From Mycoemilia scoparia (lineage: Eukaryota; Kickxellomycota; Kickxellomycetes; Kickxellales; Kickxellaceae), in the NCBI GenBank assembly GCA_027575805.1, contig JANBPU010000349.1, forward strand, positions 1-15,235: 15,235 nt of DNA, given 5' to 3'. Each line of letters starts with the position of its first letter. Positions within the stretch are counted from its first letter, which is position 1. The notes under the pieces are model-generated. The model was not told the origin of the DNA, ran no database searches, and was given only the letters and a program-made list of their open reading frames with translations. Shown here piece by piece: positions 9,050 to 15,235 of the stretch. The translations under genes were made by a program, and so were the position numbers.

Positions 9050-10289
9050 ATGTCTAATGGAAACGGTGGCAATAGTAGTGCTTACGGAAATAGTGCAGTA
9101 AGTAGTACAAAAACACAATATATATATAAATATACATATATACATATCAACCTAAAACCAAACCAAACCAAATCATCTTTCTTTCTCTCTCTCTCTCTGT
9201 GTGTGTGTAGCAAACAGTAGAATTTCGTAAAACATGGGACAAATCCGAATACGAAAAACGAGCCAAAGAACGTGAGCGAATAGATAACGAGAAGCGCGAA
9301 GATGAAGAGCGAAAATTAAAAGGACTACCTCCCAAAAAGAGAAAGCCATCGACAATATCACAACATACCTCCGGTGGTGGTGGTGGTGGTGGTGGTGGTG
9401 ATGGCAATAGTAATAGTAACAGTGAAAGAGAATTACTTCAGGCTCGTAAAAATAAAGTAAATTTAACGGGCATGTTAGGAAAGACTCAAGTCATTCAAGC
9501 CTCGAATGTTGCATCAAAACAGGCAGGGTTTTATTGTAAGGTGTGTGATTGTACGGTAAAAGACAGCGTAACATATTTGGATCATATTAATGGTAAAAAA
9601 CGTAAGTATTACCAATTCTTTACTTTTTCTGTATTGGTATATTTATGATGGTGATGTTGATAATTCGATTTATTTTTATTATGGATGGATGGATGGATGT
9701 AGATCAGAGGAATTTAAATATGTCAATGACAGTTGCCAAGGATAGCGTGGATGATATTAAATCCAAATTGGCAGCACTTAAAAAGAAAAAACAGCAACCT
9801 AAACGAGACTATGGTAAGTAATATGTATATGATGGGGAATGCAACATGGAATTGTGGTTAGTAATAAGAAAGAGAGAGGGTTCATTATATAAATCCTTTT
9901 TAATTTATAACGTACTATTGTGTTACATATATATTAGATTTCGATGAACAAGTCGAAGAAAATAAACTGAAAGAAAAACAAGAAAAAGAAGAGAGAAAAC
10001 GAAGGAAAAAGGAAATGAAACAAAAGAAAAAGATAGAACAGGAGGATACGGAGAGCAAGAAAAATCGACAAAATGATGATAAAAAAGATGGAGATGAAGA
10101 TGAAAAATCAGCTGAAGCTGTTGCTGAAGAAGGAGAAGTTGATCCTGATATGGCGGCAATGATGGGGTAAGCATTGAAGTTCTACACTATTGCTATTTTT
10201 AAACGGTTGCATTATAAATTCACGTATTTATGTTGTATACCTACATTTTGCCATGTAGATTTTCTGGATTCAGTACAACTAAAAACTAA
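9050..10289 (+). CDS. ZMAT2: ZMAT2/Snu23, U4/U6.U5 tri-snRNP zinc-finger protein
   Basis: Five exons: 9050-9097, 9211-9601, 9703-9813, 9938-10166, 10259-10289; 269 residues against about 199 in animals. ZMAT2/Snu23 is a nuclear pre-mRNA splicing factor of the tri-snRNP/B complex, close to the 5' splice site helix. Visible order: RKTWDKSEYEKRAKER (22-37), RELLQAR, LGKTQVI, then a U1-type C2H2 finger with C125, C128, H141 and H147 ([25 protein letters not shown]). After that come LNMSMTVAKDSVDDIKSKL, a long Lys/Glu coiled-coil-like tail, and the conserved end MAAMMGFSGFSTTKN. The extra length is mostly a nine-Gly plus Asn/Ser insertion (71-87) between the TWDK and LGKT parts, and an acidic/Lys stretch near the end. 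Exon 1 is tiny (MSNGNGGNSSAYGNSA); its start is the only in-frame ATG spliced to the conserved part. It converges on the PROPPIN gene, 258 bp away. Confidence 0.93.
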
Positions 10290-10451
10290 ACACTCGACCC
10301 AACACCAAGAAAATATGCCAGAATATACTTTAGATTAATACTACGAATACACATTACAATACAAGCTTTCTTTGAGTCTTTATTGCAAAAGAAAAATCTT
10401 TAAAAGGTATGAATTTGTGTATGATTGTTTGTTGTGTAGTGTGTGCCACTC

Positions 10452-10457
10452 AATAAA
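10452..10457 (+). terminator. Candidate poly(A) signal of ZMAT2
   Basis: AATAAA 163 nt after the ZMAT2 stop, inside the 258-bp gap between two convergent genes. It leaves little room before the PROPPIN 3' end, so transcripts of the two genes may overlap at their tails. Confidence 0.4.
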
Positions 10458-10503
10458 TGGAACTATAGAATAGCAAAGAAAAAAAAGATAAATCGGTAAA
10501 ATA

Positions 10504-10524
10504 ATGATGATGATGATGATGATG
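10504..10524. repeat. (ATG)7 microsatellite
   Basis: Seven uninterrupted ATG units in the gap between the convergent ZMAT2 and PROPPIN genes, 24 bp past the PROPPIN stop. A second tract of the same unit, eight copies, is at 13044-13067. Confidence 0.9.
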
Positions 10525-10547
10525 ACATATCAAAAAACCAAAACGAA

Positions 10548-12186
10548 TTAAATAAATCTTCGCTGCCATTGTCTGGCAGCCTGACCACGATACGTATCAA
10601 ACATATACTTTTGACAAGTACCATCTGCACACAAAACAATTATACTATTCCGTTCTTGCCCAAACCCGCATATACAACGAACCTCACCAGGAATTCGGAT
10701 ATGAGTAAACGACCATTCCGATGAAAAATACTTTGGTAGCAAGTCTTTCATGAACGCAAAGCTCGATTTTCGGTTTCCATGAGGTGATAATGAAGCAGAT
10801 GATGGAATGTCAGAGTATCCGCTGTTGCCATCACCAACCATAGAGCCTCCTGATGGATGGTGATGATAGTGTCCATTGCCGTTGTTGCTACTGCTGCTGT
10901 TCCTTGGAGAATTGGATGATTCAAGATTGAATATATGAATAGTACCCTTATCAGAAGCTACACAAAGCCGCGTAGAATCAGGGCTAAACGCAATATTGTA
11001 TATATCGGCTCTATCAACACCTCGTCTGAACTCATGTAAAAGTGTCCCATTGACAGTGTTGAATACCCGGATAAGCGTACCCTTTTCACTTGCACTGGCA
11101 ACTCTGGTCCCAGTCGAATTGATAGCCAAAGCACTAATGGCCGTCGAATGAGCAGGAATTATATTGATATTGGACAAATGCACAATCTCTTCTGACGATG
11201 CCTTGTCATAGTTGTGGTGGTGTTTCTTTCCACCATCGTGTGGTGAAGAAGACTTTGATGGAGACAATGAAGGGTTTCTACTACCGCCATTACTACCACC
11301 ACCATCACGCTGATGCTGTTGGTGCTTAGCTTTAGACGAAGATGTCGAAGAAGACTGCGGTCCCATGATAACAACAGAATCAAGATCTACGATCTGAATA
11401 TGTCCTCTTTGTCTCCCAGGAAACACCAAAATATTAGTATCCGGATCGCTACTAACCGCACCAACCCCCTTGTCATTGTAAAAGGTATCAAACGCATGCA
11501 GCTTTTTAGGCCGACTTTCCAACGAACATATAACACACTTGTTTCTCAACACCACAACAATATGATGACGCTTCAACAGCACTCTATGAACATTGGACCT
11601 AAATTCTAGCTCGGCCATAAGTTTGGACGCTGCATCATCCCACAGCATTACGCGGTTAGGCGGAAATTGAGGATTCCTGCCCCCACCAACTAGAGCCAAA
11701 TAGTTTGTTCGATACAACATTGAAACCATGCCAATCCCACCACCATCTTCAAACTCCCGAGTCTTTTTTTCTTTGAATGGATCGCTGTTATATATCCGAA
11801 ATCCGTTTTCTGTCCCCACGGCGAAACAGCCGTAATCTTGGTTAAAGTCCGCAAATAGTAACCCGCCGCCCATACTGTTTCCGGCCGGCGATAATGTTGG
11901 CGATAATGGCTGTTCTCCCCCACTACGTCCAGCACTAAAGACAATCATATATCAACACATTCATGCATAGTAGTAGTGTATATACATTAGTTGAAGTATT
12001 TCTGCATTACATTGGCTGGCTGGCTGGCTATCGATTATACCGAAGGACAAAATTCCAACAATTGTGCAGGTATTACTACTGTACTGACCTTGTCATTGTA
12101 GTAATAATGTTGCTACTACTACTATTATTATTATTATTTATGTGACCAGAATATCCGTGACGTCCACCTGTATGTGACAGATTCAT
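10548..12186 (-). CDS. HSV2: PROPPIN WD-repeat protein, WIPI3/Hsv2 type
   Basis: Two exons on the minus strand: 12186-12089 and 11934-10548, 494 residues. PROPPINs are seven-bladed beta-propellers that bind PI3P and PI(3,5)P2 and act in autophagy and endolysosomal traffic. The phosphoinositide motif FRRG is at 335-338 (HEFRRGVDRADIYNIAF). Matches to WIPI3/WDR45B are strong: LLFADFNQDYGCFAVGTENGFRIYN, YLALVGGG, PPNRVMLWDD, IVVVL, SASEKGTLIRVFNT, LLPKYFSSEWSF and CADGT. Exon 1 gives MNLSHTGGRHGYSG and a run of Asn and Ser; the MNL start is the same as in animal WIPI3, and the 154-bp intron (donor GTCAGT, ACTAAT branch motif, TTTAG acceptor) joins in frame. Starting instead at 11948 would begin inside the intron. 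Two large low-complexity loops, at about 224-281 and 373-426, make it longer than the roughly 344-residue animal protein; the second lies in the membrane-inserting 6CD loop. Confidence 0.93.
11935..12088 (-). other. Intron of the PROPPIN gene
   Basis: The donor AG|GTCAGT and acceptor TTTAG bracket 154 bp carrying a (TGGC)n tract (about 12014-12027) and ACTAAT near 11990, about 55 nt from the acceptor. Exon 1 ends in phase 2 and exon 2 supplies the missing base. The model rests on frame, splice signals and the WIPI3-like MNL start. Confidence 0.7.
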
Positions 12187-13284
12187 TTGTTTCTAAAAAA
12201 ACACATTGGAATCCATTTAAAGTCAAATTTCAGCTGGAATGCGCAGTCATTTGTCAGCGGTGAAATTCAACACAACTGCTTACATGATTCAAATGGCACC
12301 AATAGCAATATATATATATGCCGAGTATTCCTTTGATAACACGCTTTATGTATGAAGTGCTTGAGCCACAAAACCAACAACAACAGATAAAGCTATAACA
12401 CGATAGCCTTCGCACAACGATATTTAAAATGAAAACAACAATAGCAATAATAGAAAATATAATCAGGAAACAAAAAGTGTAATAAACAACAACCTTTAAG
12501 CTTGGCACTGGCCGACTGATACAATACGATACGATACCGATGATTTGCTATGTCTTTTATATTAACTGGCCACACACACATACACAACACAAGAAGACAA
12601 AATGAGAACATGTGTGCATGCGTGTGAGCTCTCAGGTGATTAGCAACCACTACTATACTAGCATTACAATTTACATTCAAGCTCTGCTGTCTGGCTTTTT
12701 TCTTTATGCTATAATACTATTAGCATGACTTCAAAATTCCTCATCAAAAGTAGACCAACCGCAATCCTCTTCAACCAAATCATCTCCCAGCCTCAAGAAA
12801 GAGCAATGACGTGATCATTGTCATTCTAGACTAGGCTCTAAGCTTCCTTTTTTGTTTATCGCGTATATTCTTGTGAGCCAGGGAGCATTAGATCATCACC
12901 TATAAATTTGACCAACTTAACGATCACTTTACTTTGTTCTTGAAGAATCCTCCCAAACTTGAACTGACAATTACTTCTCACTTTCACTTGCATGCAAATG
13001 CCATGCAACAGGGTTATTCGGTCTAGAAGAACATAATTAAACAATGATGATGATGATGATGATGATGATTAGTACACACATTAGATCATCAGCCATGCCA
13101 TGACCAATGACTTTTCAATTCGTCCATTGTGTATAGAGAGAAACATTTGTTGGCACAGTCAGTCATTGTTAAAAGAGATAGCATAGCATTTATGAAGACA
13201 GAAATATAGCAACAATGCTATGTGCCTTGCTTTCTTGTGGATCATTAGCAAAGGCTTCTCTTTGTGTTTTAAAATTGATATATG
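12187..13284. other. Gene-free stretch upstream of the PROPPIN gene
   Basis: About 1.1 kb with no convincing reading frame; open stretches are under 100 codons, low in complexity and resemble no family I know. It must hold the PROPPIN promoter (minus strand), and a TATATATATAT tract lies near 12308-12318. It also contains a (CA)n tract near 12573-12581, an (ATG)8 tract at 13044-13067, and a short inverted repeat CATAGCATT (about 13183-13191) with AATGCTATG (about 13213-13221). Confidence 0.5.
13044..13067. repeat. (ATG)8 microsatellite
   Basis: Eight uninterrupted ATG units in gene-free DNA. The unit is the same as at 10504-10524. It has no coding context. Confidence 0.9.
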
Positions 13285-13993
13285 GGCAGAGTTCACAAGG
13301 CTTTGGGCTCAATGAGACCTCAGGAGCTGCATACCAAATGGCTGATGATTGGGCTTACATCTGATGAGGACCCACTATTTCTGCCTACCATACATTCGAT
13401 CATCTAATGAAATCTTCCCATATATGTGAATGTGTGTGTGTGTGGAGCCATTTGTAATTACGCCACTAATTAAACACATGATATCGACCTAAGCCCTGAA
13501 CCCAGAGCCAAATTGACTGATCTGTTGTTGATAGATGGACAGGTGGATTGGTTGATTGTGTGGGATTAGGGTTTCAACACAACCGCCGCCAATCACAGCC
13601 ACAGCAATAATAATAATAATAATTCAAGCTTTTCACATCTCAGAGCCCTCTCTGTTCACAGTGTTGCAGAGGTAAAAAATATATGCAACAATAAAATTGC
13701 TATCTGCGACTTTTGATTCCAATTTTTATCATCAAAATGGAGTTCAGAATCAAATTGGTTTCATTGCTAAAATCACTTTATGTGTGGCTAATAGAGCGAA
13801 AACCAAAGGATTGCTATTCTCTCAGGAAATAAAGTTTGAGTGTTGAGTTATTTAGAATTCTGGTGTGAATGCTGCTTAAGTTCCCATGCCTATGAGTTTA
13901 ATAGAAATTATCCAAATACAAATGACGATAAACTAGGCCATAATCCAGGCTATGGTCAAAAAGGTCCAAGTGAGGTTTAAACAACATGAGCAG

Positions 13994-14118
13994 CCATATG
14001 GGTAATAATTTTTGAAGGGTAAATTTTGGTGACCAATGATTATAGCAACAATCACAGCCAAATGGATGTCCAGTTTTACTAGTAAACCTTCATCCTTCAA
14101 AAATTATTACCCATATGG
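13994..14118. mobile_element. Small non-autonomous element (MITE), right copy
   Basis: 125 bp with near-perfect 25-bp terminal inverted repeats beginning CCATATGGGTAATAATTT at both ends. The interior contains TGTCCAGTTTTACTAGTAAA, the reverse complement of the left element's interior. It has no open frame. It lies in the same position and relative orientation between the two homologous blocks as the left copy, so it was probably present before the locus was duplicated. This copy keeps better ends than the left one. Confidence 0.85.
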
Positions 14119-14494
14119 AATACCTGGTACATTTGCATAGCTTTTGTGAGATCAGTTGGAATGTACTGAATTGTAAAACATCCAAAGGTCAATCTAAAGT
14201 ATATGATAATTGTAAGTTGACAAAAATATTTTCTACAATATTTCTAACATTTTTTTTAAAAATTATAAAAATGGTTCCTTTCTTATGATTATCATTCTTT
14301 TAAACATAAAATTTTGTATCAATTTCTTTGCTTGGATATATTGCACCATATTCTACTTATGACCAAAATAAAAAATAGGCACAGCTTATTTTTTTTGTGG
14401 TAAACCAAAATTTTTGGAAAGTAACTATTTGTACCCAAAGCCATGGCTGCCTAATGGCTTATAGTACCAATATAATACATGTGCTGTGGAAAGC

Positions 14495-14502
14495 TATAAA
14501 AG
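14495..14502 (+). promoter_or_regulatory. TATA box of the right orphan copy
   Basis: TATAAAAG, 80 bp before the ATG, identical in sequence and spacing to the left copy. The promoter of the truncated copy therefore looks intact and could still be transcribed. Confidence 0.65.
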
Positions 14503-14574
14503 GAAACAGCTTTTCTCAAATTTTGGATCCAATTCATCTCTCAATCCCTTCACAATCCTAACCTCCTTCTTCCA

Positions 14575-15003
14575 ATGTCAAGGCTTGTTCAAACACTTGC
14601 TCAAAATCAGATTTGCCATAGGCCAGACTTCCAGCATATCAGAAATGTTGGAGATAAAATACTTTTTGACCAGTTCAAAGAGTTTGTTGAAGGCATAGAG
14701 TCCAAACTTATATGTATGGGATTTGAGGAACCTGATCTTAAGACATACAAATTTCATATTCATTGGAAGGCCAATGATCTCTATCACATTCTTGAAGTGA
14801 TGCGTGAAAATGATATTGACTATTGGTTTCAATATTTCTCTGATTACATCCCCAAACTTTTTGAGGGTGCAAGGATTTGTATCAATGATGTTCAATCATT
14901 TGTTGATAATGATCTTTCTTCTCAGGAGGTACCAAACTGGCATGACCAAGGTAGTAAGCCATACAGTGAGGGACAAAAGTGTCCGGATGTTTTATGGGAC
15001 TAA
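14575..15003 (+). pseudogene. Truncated right copy of the unrecognised gene
   Basis: Residues 1-121 align with the left copy at about 80% identity without a frameshift or stop. Homology then ends at EVPN. The open frame continues for 21 unrelated codons; the last 12 are read from the end of a Tc1-like element, and the frame stops at TAA (15001-15003). The C-terminal half found in the left copy (about 116 residues) is not in the rest of the window. The start, TATA box and 5' UTR are intact, so a 142-residue chimeric product could be made. Either this copy is a pseudogene broken by insertion or deletion, or it is a shortened variant still under selection. The excess of replacement over silent changes does not distinguish these by itself. 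Confidence 0.7.
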
Positions 15004-15180
15004 CTTTAAAGGCCAATAACTTACTAAATAATAAAGCTACAGATGCCCAAGAGGGCTCATTTTAAAGCCCTTGAAGAGGACTATAAGTGTATAAGATATT
15101 GAATTTGTAACTTTAATATTGATGTAGTTATAGGTGATATAAGATTTATTGATTATCTGGACACTTTTGTCCCTACTTTA
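14962..15180. mobile_element. Non-autonomous Tc1/mariner-like element
   Basis: Terminal inverted repeats share AGGGACAAAAGTGTCC followed by (G/A)GAT: left end from CAGTGAGGGAC at 14964, right end as its complement ending near 15178. TA dinucleotides lie at both outer edges (14962-14963 and 15179-15180), the Tc1/mariner target duplication. CAGT at the left terminus fits the superfamily. The element is about 215 bp and has no transposase, so it is a MITE-like deletion derivative. The termini differ by a one-base indel outside the shared core. It sits about 25 bp past the point where homology between the two gene copies ends. Confidence 0.75.
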
Positions 15181-15235
15181 AAAAAGTAATTTATAATTAT
15201 CCCATATCTCTAAAAGTCATCTAAATGCTATGAAA
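15181..15235. other. AT-rich tail after the Tc1-like element
   Basis: 55 bp. It does not match the continuation of the left gene copy by eye, so the missing C-terminal half does not resume directly after the element. Confidence 0.5.

Larger units (their letters stand above)
13285..14937. repeat. Right arm of the large diverged inverted repeat
   Basis: Inner block 13285-13425 matches the reverse complement of about 1846-1970; shared words include GGCAGAAAT, TCATCAGCCATTT and CTTGTGAACTCTG on the left-arm strand. The main block 14111-14937 matches 1520 down to 699. Between them are about 570 bp absent from the left arm (13426-13993) and a MITE (13994-14118). The 570-bp insertion is bracketed by CCATATAT and CCATATGG, which could be a decayed target duplication. 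Homology to the left arm ends abruptly near 14937, shortly before the Tc1-like element. Confidence 0.85.

Noticed and set aside
12254..13044. Minus-strand open frames of 62-95 codons upstream of the PROPPIN gene
   Set aside because: They have biased composition, no homology I recognise, no duplicated counterpart and overlap microsatellites; best read as chance frames.
13183..13221. CATAGCATT/AATGCTATG inverted repeat as a possible MITE
   Set aside because: The arms are only 9 bp, with no target duplication and no second copy in the window.
13562..13576. GGGATTAGGGTTTCA resembling telomeric repeat
   Set aside because: It is a single degenerate occurrence, not a tandem array; interstitial telomere not supported.
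14575..14937. Interpreting the orphan pair as transposase or virus-derived genes
   Set aside because: No catalytic triad, DNA-binding motif, integrase or capsid-like feature is visible, and the repeat arms lack terminal structures expected of an autonomous element.
1..15235. CRISPR array, prokaryotic operon or phage island
   Set aside because: There are no regularly spaced repeats; the genes have spliceosomal introns and eukaryote-specific products.

Overview
The window is nuclear DNA from a fungus. The genes have several short introns (82 to 154 bp) with GTAAGT-type donors and CTAAC-like branch sites, and they lie in AT-rich intergenic DNA full of microsatellites. The recognisable proteins are conserved eukaryotic ones: Mo25/HymA, PEX12, ZMAT2/Snu23 and a WIPI3/Hsv2 PROPPIN. 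Low-complexity Ser, Gly, His and Asn insertions sit inside otherwise conserved domains. The overall style suggests an early-diverging fungus, probably Mucoromycota (Mucorales-like). That placement is inference; no marker gene here settles it.

Layout. Positions 1-1970 hold a palindrome cluster, an unrecognised minus-strand gene (345-1058), and its promoter region with a small MITE. Positions 2740-12186 form a compact housekeeping block: Mo25/HymA (+, one exon), an unrecognised two-exon gene (+), PEX12 (+, seven exons, one GC-AG intron), ZMAT2/Snu23 (+, five exons) and, convergent with it, a two-exon PROPPIN (-). Positions 12187-13284 appear gene-free. Positions 13285-15003 are a diverged inverted copy of the left end, carrying a second copy of the left gene that is cut off after about half its length. 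A 0.2 kb Tc1/mariner-like non-autonomous element (14962-15180) lies at the break.

The most notable signal is the inverted repeat bracketing about 11.3 kb of housekeeping genes and the gene it carries. Over the 121 codons the two copies share, my hand count gives 32 nonsynonymous and 4 synonymous base changes. Non-coding 5' flanks differ by about 4% substitutions, and the 89 bp from TATA box to ATG by only 2. So the protein has changed faster than its promoter or its silent sites, with changes clustered at residues 42-62. This pattern fits diversifying selection on an unknown protein family. Selfish, recognition or effector roles are possible, but nothing in the sequence identifies the function.

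The housekeeping genes do not form one pathway. Mo25 serves Ste20/NDR kinase signalling in cell shape, PEX12 peroxisomal import, ZMAT2 the spliceosome, and the PROPPIN autophagy or phosphoinositide-dependent membrane traffic. They look like ordinary neighbours caught between two copies of a duplicated accessory locus.
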